Positions 17,213-26,520 of a stretch of DNA of 64,000 nucleotides are shown in pieces. The translations under genes and the position numbers were made by a program. This stretch comes from Bacteroidetes bacterium UBA2475 (GTDB lineage: Bacteria > Bacteroidota > Bacteroidia > B-17B0 > Aurantibacillaceae). Within the stretch, counting starts at the first letter, position 1. Every line of letters begins with the position of its first letter. The notes beneath the pieces are model-generated. The model ran no database searches. It was not told where the DNA came from and saw only the letters and a program-made list of their open reading frames with translations. The DNA lies in NCBI GenBank assembly GCA_002342065.1, contig DDPF01000012.1, positions 310,001-374,000 on the forward strand, written 5' to 3'.

Positions 17213-18310
17213 TTAAATACTTATAATTTCGCTGTAGATCCTGTGCTTGGCGTTGGCCACCCAGTTCTTGAACCATGGGTTATTTCTATCATAGGTAAGC
17301 GAAAAATTAGCCAACTTGCTTAGATCAAATTTATCAGAAAAAATACCTGCGCCTGCTTTAAAGGCATCTCTTGAATTACAAAACTGTTCGTAATGTCCTT
17401 GTATAGGAACCATTAACACTGGCTTGCCTAAATACATAGCTTCGCAAACACTTTCAAAGCCCGCACTGCTTGCTAATCCCTTAGCTTTGCTCATCATCTC
17501 TAAAAATAAAGTATCATTAATTGCGTGAACGAATAATTTTTTATTATCAAAAGTGTAGTTGCTATATATTTTAGCCGGCTGATCTGTAAAACAATGTAAT
17601 TCTATCTCAGGATTTGCTTTATGCCATTCGAGCAATTCTTCAAAATAACCATTGTTTACAAGGTATACCAAATAAAAATCATTATGTTTTGTCTCTAATT
17701 CAAAGATCTCTTTTCTTAAAAGCGGCGGCACAACAATTACATCATTATTGTTAGTATGGATCTTATAAAAGGAAAGAGCTAGATTTTTACTTGACCCTGT
17801 AGCTGTAAGTTTGGTAAAAAATTTTATAGATGCTTTATCAAGCCAGCGTTTCTCAGGGAATTCAAAATCGGGATGAAAATAAATATACTGATGTGCCACG
17901 CAGATCATTTTTATTTTTGGTTTATAAAAACGATAATATAAGCCAATTAAAAGATCGAAAAAATTAATGACAACATCAGGTTCATGCTCTTTCATTAACT
18001 GATCAATGGTCTTTAAACTTTGTTTGAATGTTTTGATCTTCCTGAAATTATGAATTACAGACTTTGTAACATTTATACTTTTATTATTTTTATCGGTGAC
18101 AAAATTTGGGCTCTGCAGTTGAATAATAGGCGCTTTTATTTTTTCAAAAAAGAATTGTGGTATATCTCTTTTTCCACTTGAACCAAGTAATACCGCACTA
18201 ACAACATGCCCTTGCTCTATAAGAAGGTCATACATACTCATTGCTTGTGTCATATGGCCGCGGCCTTCGCCCTGAACGGCTAAAATATATTTTTTAGGCT
18301 TGCTCTGCAT
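17213..18310 (-). CDS. MurG-like (GT-B) glycosyltransferase, candidate glycolipid synthase
   Basis: The 365-residue protein has the GT-B layout: an N-terminal GEGRGHMTQA loop (14-23) and a C-terminal donor-binding block SSAGFESVCEAMYLGKPVLMVP. It overlaps the plcP-like gene by 17 bases and is followed by a lipid kinase, so the three are translationally coupled. In phosphate-starved bacteria with PlcP, a partner glycosyltransferase (Agt) adds sugar to diacylglycerol to make replacement glycolipids. This gene is the obvious candidate here, although its sequence is of the MurG/MGDG-synthase-like type rather than a confirmed Agt. The sugar donor is unknown. Confidence 0.82.
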   Translation of the reverse strand: MQSKPKKYILAVQGEGRGHMTQAMSMYDLLIEQGHVVSAVLLGSSGKRDIPQFFFEKIKAPIIQLQSPNFVTDKNNKSINVTKSVIHNFRKIKTFKQSLKTIDQLMKEHEPDVVINFFDLLIGLYYRFYKPKIKMICVAHQYIYFHPDFEFPEKRWLDKASIKFFTKLTATGSSKNLALSFYKIHTNNNDVIVVPPLLRKEIFELETKHNDFYLVYLVNNGYFEELLEWHKANPEIELHCFTDQPAKIYSNYTFDNKKLFVHAINDTLFLEMMSKAKGLASSAGFESVCEAMYLGKPVLMVPIQGHYEQFCNSRDAFKAGAGIFSDKFDLSKLANFSLTYDRNNPWFKNWVANAKHRIYSEIISI

Positions 18311-19130
18311 GTTTATTTATGGTTACGCCTTGCGGCAGGATTTCTTTAATAGATTCTTTTCTACTCTTCTTTATTTTGGGTGCCAGTTGCGCTAACCACT
18401 CCTGGTAATAAATAATTTTCCAGTTACCTTCATTGTCTTCCACCAAAGCCGTCATACTTTCCACCCAATCACCTGAATTAAGATATTCTATTCCATCAAT
18501 TGTTTTAATAGCTGGCTGATGTATGTGCCCACAAATAATGCCGTGGCATCTGCGTGACTTTGCAACTTTTGCCAATTCATTTTCAAAATCTGAAATGAAA
18601 GAAACAGCCGATTTTACTTTGGCCTTTACAACCTGTGATAATGAATAGTATGGCAAGCCGCGCTTTTCTCTGTAAGTATTGTAATGACGGTTTAACCATA
18701 ATAAAAAAGTATAGCCAACATCTCCAAGCTTAGCGATCCATTTTAATTTAGTTGTGATGTTATCAAAGAGGTCTCCATGCGTTACAAAATATTTTTTTTC
18801 CACTCCGTGATGAATGTAATACTTACGAATTGAGAAATTCCCGATGCGTAAAGGCATTATTTGTTCCAGGAAATCATCATGGTTACCGCGCAGGTATATT
18901 ATCTTGCATTTCTTTTTACCTGTAAGGCTAATGATGTGCTTAAAAAAATTACTGTGCTGCTTTGTCCATTTCCCGGATTTTCTTAACTGCCAACCATCAA
19001 CGATGTCACCATTTAAAATAAGTGTTTCGCATTTGTGGTGCTTTAAAAAGTTAACAACTTCTTTTGCTTTGCTGGCTTTGATACCTAAGTGAATGTCGGA
19101 TAGAACGATGGTTTTGTAGAATGTCTTCAT
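18294..19130 (-). CDS. PlcP-type metallophosphoesterase (phospholipase C/UDP-diacylglucosamine hydrolase family)
   Basis: The 278-residue calcineurin-like enzyme shows all metal-binding motifs: SDIHLG (11-16), NGDIVDGW (40-47), GNHD (82-85), HGD (118-120) and GHIHQP (201-206). The DGWQLR, SLSQVVKAKVKSAVSFI and NSGDWVESMTALVE blocks are those I associate with the PlcP branch, often annotated as UDP-2,3-diacylglucosamine diphosphatase. PlcP cleaves phospholipid headgroups during phosphate starvation. Coupling to a glycosyltransferase and lipid kinase, within a phosphatase-rich region, supports that role over lipid A synthesis. An LpxH-like function is the alternative. Confidence 0.8.
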   Translation of the reverse strand: MKTFYKTIVLSDIHLGIKASKAKEVVNFLKHHKCETLILNGDIVDGWQLRKSGKWTKQHSNFFKHIISLTGKKKCKIIYLRGNHDDFLEQIMPLRIGNFSIRKYYIHHGVEKKYFVTHGDLFDNITTKLKWIAKLGDVGYTFLLWLNRHYNTYREKRGLPYYSLSQVVKAKVKSAVSFISDFENELAKVAKSRRCHGIICGHIHQPAIKTIDGIEYLNSGDWVESMTALVEDNEGNWKIIYYQEWLAQLAPKIKKSRKESIKEILPQGVTINKHAEQA

Positions 19131-19189
19131 TAAAACAGTTTTACAAATTTGGTTATCTTACATTACTTTAATATTTTGTATAAATTATT

Positions 19190-19225
19190 AAAAAATTAAA
19201 AATCTGCTCCGAATAAACAGAGCAG
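19190..19225 (-). terminator. Terminator after di-heme peroxidase 2
   Basis: Read on the minus strand, ctgctc / gagcag form a 6-bp stem with a 10-base loop, followed by a T-rich tract. It separates the PAP-peroxidase operon from plcP. Confidence 0.65.
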
Positions 19226-19286
19226 GTTAATAGAATGTGTTTTAATTGTTAGAACCCGACGTTTTACTTAACCATCAAAATTGACC

Positions 19287-21209
19287 CTAATACTCTCCAC
19301 CTATCTTCCTGTTATTATATTTTGAATTATTTATTTTTGGTAATTGTTTAGGCTTTGAAGTTAAATTTGTTGTATCGGTTAAGGTCAACAGAAACGATTT
19401 AATGTCTTTTAATTCGGCTTTTGTTAACCCCAATGAATCAAAAGGTAATGTTTGATTATCCACTTTAAATTTAAAACCTACGCCACCGCCTTTATTATAA
19501 AATTCAAGAACCTGGTCTAAATTTGAATATGCACCATTGTGCATATATGGTGCAGTTAAAGCTATGTTTCTTAATGTTGGGGTCTTAAATGCAAATTTGT
19601 GAATACTTTTTTTGGAAACGGCTTCTCGTCCTACATCATCATCCATCACTTTATTAGTAGAGTCAGTTGGTGTTCCTATTACTTCAAATTCGCTGTCGTT
19701 AAACATTGGTGGAGCAGTACCATTAAAGACCGGAAAAAAATGACAGGAACCACACAAAGCTTTACCATTAAATAAATTAAAGCCATTTATCTCGTTCTTA
19801 TTAAGCTTAGAATAATTTCCTGCAATATATTTATCAAATCTACTGTTTATAGATTCTAAGGTCTTAATGTATTCTGCAATAGATTTTATTACTGCATAAA
19901 ACGTTACGATCGTATCCGGCGAATTAATGAACGCTTTTTTAAAAAGTTGTTTGTATTCGGAGCTCTGCTTTAATTTTGAAATAATATCCTCTTTCGACAT
20001 CTTCATTTCCTGTTCGTTGTGAAAAACATTATCTGCCTGTTCTTCCAAATTAAATGCCCTGCCATCATAAAAAAATAATTTCTGCAAAGACGAATTCAAT
20101 AAGGTAGGAGCATTTCTGGAAACTTTGTTTTTATTATCAAAAGCAATGCTCTTATCCAAACCATCCGTAAATGCCATGTTTGGTTTGTGGCAAGAGGCGC
20201 ATGCACGTTTATTATTATTAGAAAGTAGTGGATCAAAAAAAAGTAATTTTCCCAGCGACGCTTGTGCTTTATTATTTAAAGTATCATACCTGTATATAGA
20301 AAAATGTTGCTTGTTTAAATTTGAAATATTAAAAAGCGATACTTGTTTTAGTTTAACCGCATAATTTACCTGCGACGACGGCACATTCATACTTACTAAA
20401 AAAGCAGTTAGGTTAATATATGCAGGATTTAAATATCTTGTGATAAAAAGAAGCCTGTCGAATTTATCTGAATCGGTATCTTTTAATAATTGTTTTATGC
20501 AGTTATTCAGATCGTCTTTTGCTTTTTTGTAAACCTTGCCATCCACTGGAACGTTTTTATAAGCTCCAAGAACTTTTAATATTCCCGAAACAGAAGAAGC
20601 GCATTCAGTTAAACTTTCCTTATTAATTGTGCAATCATAACCGTTAAGTGTAAGGCACATTATTCTAATTACCTCAAGTTGTAATGCTTCATTTAAATTT
20701 GCTTGTTCAAGTGTAACGGTAGAATAATATTCAAATAAAGAAGCAAATTTTTGTGATAATAATTTGTACTGCTTTAGTAATTCTTCAGAATTAAATTTAT
20801 CTTTAGTGAACAGCTGGTCTTCTATCACCTGAAAACCCTGTGGCTCATAGATGATAGGACCAAACTCGATCTCGTTCTTAGGAACAAGGGGGCCATTAAT
20901 AAAATACTTCGCATCAAACACCGAATAATACTCAATAAAAAATTCTATCTCCTTATAGTATTTTCTAGCCTGCCTGTACTCTAAGATCAATAGCGAGTCT
21001 GCATGCGCAGTTTTAATACTTATAATATTTTCTGACGTTTTAAGAGAAAAAATGATCTCTGTTATATTCTCTAAAACCATTTCCCGACAAAATTCTTCAG
21101 GCGATCGTTCCTTTACATATTGCTTAAATGAAACTACAAAAGGTATCCCTATTATTAAAAATAGAGATACCCATGTTGTTTTCCGAAAAGAAACAAAAAA
21201 ACCAGGCAT
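19287..21209 (-). CDS. Di-heme cytochrome c peroxidase/MauG-like protein 2
   Basis: This 640-residue paralogue of the 12080 protein has an N-terminal membrane-type segment (TTWVSLFLIIGIPFVVSF) and a helical domain with YFINGPL and EPQGFQVIEDQLF. The di-heme peroxidase domain carries CASCH (337-341) and CGSCH (486-490). It ends ...NNRKIGGEY. It starts 13 bases after the stop of the PAP-like gene at 21223, so the two are almost certainly cotranscribed. No monoheme cytochrome partner accompanies it. Peroxide removal or protein oxidation are both compatible; the conserved helical N-domain suggests a specialised partner. Confidence 0.88.
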   Translation of the reverse strand: MPGFFVSFRKTTWVSLFLIIGIPFVVSFKQYVKERSPEEFCREMVLENITEIIFSLKTSENIISIKTAHADSLLILEYRQARKYYKEIEFFIEYYSVFDAKYFINGPLVPKNEIEFGPIIYEPQGFQVIEDQLFTKDKFNSEELLKQYKLLSQKFASLFEYYSTVTLEQANLNEALQLEVIRIMCLTLNGYDCTINKESLTECASSVSGILKVLGAYKNVPVDGKVYKKAKDDLNNCIKQLLKDTDSDKFDRLLFITRYLNPAYINLTAFLVSMNVPSSQVNYAVKLKQVSLFNISNLNKQHFSIYRYDTLNNKAQASLGKLLFFDPLLSNNNKRACASCHKPNMAFTDGLDKSIAFDNKNKVSRNAPTLLNSSLQKLFFYDGRAFNLEEQADNVFHNEQEMKMSKEDIISKLKQSSEYKQLFKKAFINSPDTIVTFYAVIKSIAEYIKTLESINSRFDKYIAGNYSKLNKNEINGFNLFNGKALCGSCHFFPVFNGTAPPMFNDSEFEVIGTPTDSTNKVMDDDVGREAVSKKSIHKFAFKTPTLRNIALTAPYMHNGAYSNLDQVLEFYNKGGGVGFKFKVDNQTLPFDSLGLTKAELKDIKSFLLTLTDTTNLTSKPKQLPKINNSKYNNRKIGGEY

Positions 21210-21222
21210 GTTTTAAGTGTAC

Positions 21223-24200
21223 TTACTGTACTATAATTTTACCCTTACTTAATGTGTTTGCATTTTTAAGGATATTATATTGGTACATTCCGGCAATTGT
21301 TTTTAATTGAATAAGGTTATTACCCGGTTGCAATTCGCTATGGTGAATTAACTGGCCTGCAATATTAAATACTTCGATTGTATATGCTTCGTTTCCGTTT
21401 AGATCAATAGTAAATGTTCCATTGTTTGGATTCGGATAGATGGTCATTGAACTATTTCCGAATTTAATGGCTTCAATACCTGTACATATACTTACATTTT
21501 GCGTAAGATTTGTAACATTTGTACAGCCATTGCTCGCTGTTCCGGTTACTGTGTAATTAGTTGTTGACCCTGGATTAACCACAATACTGCTTCCCGCGCC
21601 ACCCGGATTCCAGGTATATGTATTTGCACCTGTAACGGTTAAAGTTGCATTTTGTCCTATACATAATAAACTTGTAGTAGATACAGCATTAATAGTTGGC
21701 GTTGTGTTTACAGTAATTGTTGTTGTAGAAAAATTTGAGCAACCATTCAGATCTTTACCTGTTAGTGTATAAGTTTGACTTGCAGTTGGAGAAACTGAAA
21801 TAGAAGTTGCATTTGACGAACCCGGATTCCAGGTATAATTATTTGCACCGCTTGCGGTTAACGTTGTATTTTGTCCGGAACAAATAACCGCGTTTAATAC
21901 ACCTAAACTTACTGTTGGATTTGGATTTGAGATCACCGAAATTGTTTTGGTTGACATACAACCATTAACATCAGTTCCATTTACTGTATATGTAGTGTGT
22001 GAAGTTGGAGAAACCAAAATACTTGATGCATTAGAACTTGTATTCCATGTATACGTAGATGCACCACTAATAGATAAAGTAGCTGTTTGGCCCGAACATA
22101 CAGCACTTGAACTTGCATTTGCTGTTAAATTAGGCGATGCGTTTACCGTTATTGTGTTAGTTACTGCAAGGCCGGGACCGTAAGCATTATTGGAGATCAA
22201 TGTAACAGAATATGTTCCTGTGTTTGCAAAAGTAAATGTAGGATTTTGTGCAGTTGGACTGCTTATTGTTACACCGGTAGTAGGATTCACAGACCAGTTC
22301 CATGAAACCGGACTGTTAGTTGAAAGATCATTGAAAGAAATTGCATTACCTGAACAGTATGGCGCTGATGAATTAAAATTAACTGCAGGTAATACTTTAA
22401 AAGCAAAAGTATCTGCAACGCAGTTATTAGGATCTTTAACCCAATAAGTTGTGTTTGATGTTGGACTAACAGAAATACTTGAAGATATTGCAGCGTTACT
22501 CCAAACATAATTACCAGGCCATGAAGCTGAAATTGCATTGTTTGAAGCAGGAAGAACTGTATAAGATTTTACAGAGTTAACATCTTTGAATATGGTAAAT
22601 TTATCACGGATAACGCCATCAGCACATAGCCATTTTGCATCCAATCTGTTATTTTGAATATCCATTATAAGGGAACCGCCGTTTGTTGCATTTGAATAAT
22701 GCATAGCGTTATGTGGAAAAGAGCCTTGTGTACCTCCAAGTTGTCCGGCTGAACCGGATACAACATAAACGGTTCCGTTCTTTGCATTAATAGAATCTTT
22801 TAAATAAGGACAAGAATTTGCAGTACCATCATAGATACCCGATTGTGTGCTTAAATTATGTGTTGTAGCGTTGAAAGACGCTTCATTACCATAATGACCT
22901 TTTATTAATTTAGAACGTTCGTAATCATGACTATGACCAACTAAAATAAGATCTACTTTATTGCGCTCTAAAATTCGTATAAATCTTAAACGAATATTAG
23001 CAAGGTCGCCTTCGGAATCTGAATTATGAGAACCCATTGTGTAAGGTGGATGATGCCAATAAGCAACTGTCCACCTTTTTGTATTTGCAGCAAGATCTGC
23101 TTTTAACCAAACAGCTTGCGCTCCTAAAGTATCATACATTTTATTTCCAGATACAGTTCCATAAGAATCTAAAGAAATAAAATGTATGTTACCATAATCG
23201 TAAGAATAGTATGCCGGGTTGTTTGAAGCTACGCCACCAGCCTGCGCAGCAGTTGGCGTTGAAAAAATGCTGTAGTAAGGAACCGTAGTGGCTGTTGCAG
23301 AACCATTATTGTAATCATGATTTCCTGGTGCAGGCCATAAAACCGCTTTCTTCATGATATCAGTTTCATAATAATTAAAAAATTTATTATCATACTCAGA
23401 ATTGGTACCACTGCTATAGGCATTGTCTCCTAATAACAACCAACCATGTGTAGTAGTAGTTCCGGTATAAGCTAAATATTGATTTTTTACGTTGGCTTGA
23501 TTGGTTGATTGATTGCCACAATCACCTGTTACCCAAAACCTGTAATTACCCGGTGTGCCAGGAACAGGAGATGTAACAAAATAATTATCCGCGCCTTGTT
23601 GAATTACAGAGGTAGATGTTCCTACACTATAATAGTATTTTGTAAAAGGAATTAAGCCCGTTATTAATACATTATGGGAAGTTACAGAACCCGCAACGGT
23701 AACAGTTGAACTAAGGGATAAGGAATTTGTACCGTAGGTCACCTGACTATTAACCGGCGTATTTGTTTCCCATCTTACCCTCATTGAATTTTGCGTGCCT
23801 ACTTGCAAATAAGGGCCTTTAACTAATTGAGGTATAACGAAATTTGTGTTGGCTATAAATTCACTCGTAAATGTAAGATCTGAACTTGTTGCATTGGTTT
23901 GATGAACTTCGGCTGCTATAACATTTGTACCAGCAACAATTACACTTGCCGGTAATGTTGCGCTAATTACAGTCCCACCATCATCAATACAATTTGTGCT
24001 TGCATAAGTTAAATAGTTAACACCTGAAAGCGGCATATTATTCCTTAACACTTCTACTCCATTTATATATATAATAATACCATCATCTCTTCTAAAATTA
24101 ATAGTGTATGAAGTATATGTAGCTACAGATGGCACACTGATCGTTTTACGAAAATAAGTAGTTGGATATTTATTTGTTGAACTGGGCCCAAAACTTACAA

Positions 24201-24405
24201 CAGTAGCTTCATCACCATCGCCGTAACCCAACTCTGCGTTTCCTGAAGCCCAGGCTGCATCATTAAAACCTGTGCCATACCAAGCGGTTCCTTGGTCTGT
24301 GCCATTATCTAAATACTTCCATGGAGTACTATAAGGAAATAGTGTAACCTGTGATGATAATTGAAAAAATGTTCCAATAAGCAATAGTGTAAATAGTTTT
24401 TTCAT
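21223..24405 (-). CDS. Purple acid phosphatase-like T9SS protein with jelly-roll and Ig-like repeats
   Basis: I take the ATG at 24405 (MKKLFTLLLIG, a good signal peptide) rather than an upstream in-frame start, giving about 1060 residues. Domains in order: an N-terminal jelly-roll-like module (WKYLDNGTDQGTAWYG), a fibronectin-like PAP domain, a metallophosphoesterase, several PKD/Ig-like repeats and a T9SS type A tail (IYPNPNNGTFTIDL). PAP ligand motifs are complete: GDCG, GDNAY, GNHDY, HHPPY and GHSHDYER. Such enzymes use an Fe(III)-M(II) centre to cleave phosphomonoesters. It is followed 13 bases later by peroxidase 2 and preceded by the closely similar PAP at 24465. Confidence 0.88.
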   Translation of the reverse strand: MKKLFTLLLIGTFFQLSSQVTLFPYSTPWKYLDNGTDQGTAWYGTGFNDAAWASGNAELGYGDGDEATVVSFGPSSTNKYPTTYFRKTISVPSVATYTSYTINFRRDDGIIIYINGVEVLRNNMPLSGVNYLTYASTNCIDDGGTVISATLPASVIVAGTNVIAAEVHQTNATSSDLTFTSEFIANTNFVIPQLVKGPYLQVGTQNSMRVRWETNTPVNSQVTYGTNSLSLSSTVTVAGSVTSHNVLITGLIPFTKYYYSVGTSTSVIQQGADNYFVTSPVPGTPGNYRFWVTGDCGNQSTNQANVKNQYLAYTGTTTTHGWLLLGDNAYSSGTNSEYDNKFFNYYETDIMKKAVLWPAPGNHDYNNGSATATTVPYYSIFSTPTAAQAGGVASNNPAYYSYDYGNIHFISLDSYGTVSGNKMYDTLGAQAVWLKADLAANTKRWTVAYWHHPPYTMGSHNSDSEGDLANIRLRFIRILERNKVDLILVGHSHDYERSKLIKGHYGNEASFNATTHNLSTQSGIYDGTANSCPYLKDSINAKNGTVYVVSGSAGQLGGTQGSFPHNAMHYSNATNGGSLIMDIQNNRLDAKWLCADGVIRDKFTIFKDVNSVKSYTVLPASNNAISASWPGNYVWSNAAISSSISVSPTSNTTYWVKDPNNCVADTFAFKVLPAVNFNSSAPYCSGNAISFNDLSTNSPVSWNWSVNPTTGVTISSPTAQNPTFTFANTGTYSVTLISNNAYGPGLAVTNTITVNASPNLTANASSSAVCSGQTATLSISGASTYTWNTSSNASSILVSPTSHTTYTVNGTDVNGCMSTKTISVISNPNPTVSLGVLNAVICSGQNTTLTASGANNYTWNPGSSNATSISVSPTASQTYTLTGKDLNGCSNFSTTTITVNTTPTINAVSTTSLLCIGQNATLTVTGANTYTWNPGGAGSSIVVNPGSTTNYTVTGTASNGCTNVTNLTQNVSICTGIEAIKFGNSSMTIYPNPNNGTFTIDLNGNEAYTIEVFNIAGQLIHHSELQPGNNLIQLKTIAGMYQYNILKNANTLSKGKIIVQ

Positions 24406-24464
24406 GGGTTTGTTTGCTGATTTTTTAATTAATTTATTTAGCACCGGACCAAATTATTTATACA

Positions 24465-26240
24465 TTACTCAATAATTATTTTCCCCGTATTAACGATCTG
24501 TTTATCTTTTTTTATACTATAGTAATACATTCCTGTAGCAGTTTTTAATTGTAAAAGATTGCTTCCTGTTTGAAGCTGGCCTTTGTAAATTAATTTTGAA
24601 GTAATATCAAAAACTTCAATTGTATGAGCTTCATTGCTTTTAATATCAATAGTAAATGTGCCGTTATTTGGATTCGGATAAATTGCAATAGTATTATTAT
24701 TGCCTTTTGAAATTGCTTCTATACCTGTTGGAATGTTAACCACAAACTTAAAAGTATCGGCAACACAGTTATTCGGATCTTTTACCCAATAGGTTGTATT
24801 AACTGAAGTTGTTACTGAAATGGAATTAGTTGTTGCGGCATTGCTCCATACGTAAGTGCCGGGCCACGATGCAGAAATGTTTGTTGAAGCGGTTGGAGTA
24901 ACTGTGTAAATTTTAACCGAGTTAACATCTTTATAAATTGTAAACTTATCACGCACAACACCATCCGCGCAAAGCCATTTCGCATCCAAACGATTGTTTT
25001 GAATATCTAAGATAAGAGAACCTCCATAAGTTGCACTTGAATAATGCATAGCGTTGTGTGGAAATTGAGATTGGGTACTACCTAATTGACCGGCTGATCC
25101 CGATACAACATAAACGGTGCCGTTTTTGGCGTTGATAGAATCTTTTAGATAAGGACAAGAATTTGTAGTACCATCATAAACTCCCGATTGCGTACTTAAA
25201 TTATGATTACTCGCATTAAACGAAGATTCAAGTCCATAATGTCCTTTCATTAATTTTGAACGTTCATAGTCATGGCTATGTCCGCAAAGGATCAGATCTA
25301 CTTTACGTGTTTCTAAAATGCGAATGAATTTAGAACGCACTTCGCCCAGATCAAAAAACTCAAAGTCTGAATTGTGAGAGCCCATTGTATATGGTGGATG
25401 ATGCCAATACGCAACGGTCCATCTTTTTGTGTTTGCTGCCAGATCTGCTTTTAGCCATACAGCTTGTGCTCCGAGAGTATCATACATTTTATTGCCTCCA
25501 ACTGTACCGTAAGAGTCTAAGGAAATAAAATGAATATTACCATAATCGTAGGAATAGTAAGCAGGGTTACCTGAAGCTACCCCACCGGCTTGGCCAGACA
25601 CGGGTGTTGAAAAAATACTGTAATAAGGAACAGTTGTAGCAGTTGAAGCGGCATTATTGTAATCGTGATTACCCGGTGCAGGCCATAGTACTGCTTTTTT
25701 CATGATATCAGTTTCGTAATAGTCGAAAAATTTTGTATCAAATTCAGAATTTGTACCACTACTATACGCATTATCTCCCAATAGTAACCAACCATTTGTT
25801 GTAGTTGTTCCGGTATAAGCTAAATATTGATTTTTACAATTGGTTTGATTTGTTGAACCGTTACCGCAGTCGCCTGTAACCCAAAACCTGTAATTACCGG
25901 CAGTTCCCGGAACAGGAGAAGTAACAAAATAATTATCGGCACCTTGTTGAATTACCGCAGTTGAATTTCCAACACTATAGTAATATTTTGTGAAAGCACT
26001 TAAACCCGTTATTAATATGCTGTGAGAAGTTACAGAAGCCGCAGCATTAACTGTTGATGTAAGGGCTAAAGAGCTTGTTCCATAAGTAACCCTGCTATTT
26101 GACGCAACGTTCGTTTCCCATCTTACAACCATAGATGTTTGAGTGCCTATTTGAAGATAAGGTCCTTTTACAAGCGTTACCTGAGAAGTAACATTACAAA
26201 TTATAAAAGAAAGTAATAAAGAAAAAAATAATTGTTTCAT
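24465..26240 (-). CDS. Purple acid phosphatase-like T9SS protein, short paralogue
   Basis: The 591-residue protein has a signal peptide (...FIICNVTSQ), a fibronectin-like PAP domain, a metallophosphoesterase with GDCGN, GDNAY, GNHDY, HHPPY and GHSHDYERS, and a T9SS type A tail (IYPNPNNGTFTIDIKSNEAH). It lacks the jelly-roll module and Ig repeats of its neighbour but is nearly identical to it through the catalytic core, so the pair arose by recent tandem duplication. It is first in the operon PAP, PAP, peroxidase 2. Its 280-bp upstream region (26241-26520) contains a GGTTAACA motif at 26345-26352 similar to elements near other phosphate genes. Confidence 0.88.
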   Translation of the reverse strand: MKQLFFSLLLSFIICNVTSQVTLVKGPYLQIGTQTSMVVRWETNVASNSRVTYGTSSLALTSTVNAAASVTSHSILITGLSAFTKYYYSVGNSTAVIQQGADNYFVTSPVPGTAGNYRFWVTGDCGNGSTNQTNCKNQYLAYTGTTTTNGWLLLGDNAYSSGTNSEFDTKFFDYYETDIMKKAVLWPAPGNHDYNNAASTATTVPYYSIFSTPVSGQAGGVASGNPAYYSYDYGNIHFISLDSYGTVGGNKMYDTLGAQAVWLKADLAANTKRWTVAYWHHPPYTMGSHNSDFEFFDLGEVRSKFIRILETRKVDLILCGHSHDYERSKLMKGHYGLESSFNASNHNLSTQSGVYDGTTNSCPYLKDSINAKNGTVYVVSGSAGQLGSTQSQFPHNAMHYSSATYGGSLILDIQNNRLDAKWLCADGVVRDKFTIYKDVNSVKIYTVTPTASTNISASWPGTYVWSNAATTNSISVTTSVNTTYWVKDPNNCVADTFKFVVNIPTGIEAISKGNNNTIAIYPNPNNGTFTIDIKSNEAHTIEVFDITSKLIYKGQLQTGSNLLQLKTATGMYYYSIKKDKQIVNTGKIIIE

Positions 26241-26454
26241 TCCTGTTTTTTTGATAAAGCTAAGTCAGGTATGTAGGGATTAGTAGTGGTTTAAGTTATA
26301 AAAAAATTATATTCTTTATAAAATAAAACGATTGTTCTTGACAGGTTAACATATTCTTAAAATTTAAATAACATAAAGACGCATTAATTTAACAGGTACC
26401 AGTTTTAAAACAATAATATCTGCAATGGGCGTACCAAAATTTAATTCTGTTTCT

Positions 26455-26496
26455 CAAAAAAAATAAAAAACCCGCATGGAAAATTCCACGCGGGTT
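26455..26496 (-). terminator. Strong terminator after the choice-of-anchor-I gene
   Basis: On the minus strand an AACCCGC / GCGGGTT stem, extended by paired TGGAA / TTCCA bases, is followed by a long T-rich tract, just past the stop at 26521. Confidence 0.85.
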
Positions 26497-26520
26497 AATA
26501 ACAAAGAGAAGAATTTTAAC

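Noticed and set aside
24406..24444. Upstream start for the long PAP-like protein
   Set aside because: The extra 13 residues precede a proper signal peptide and would disrupt it.
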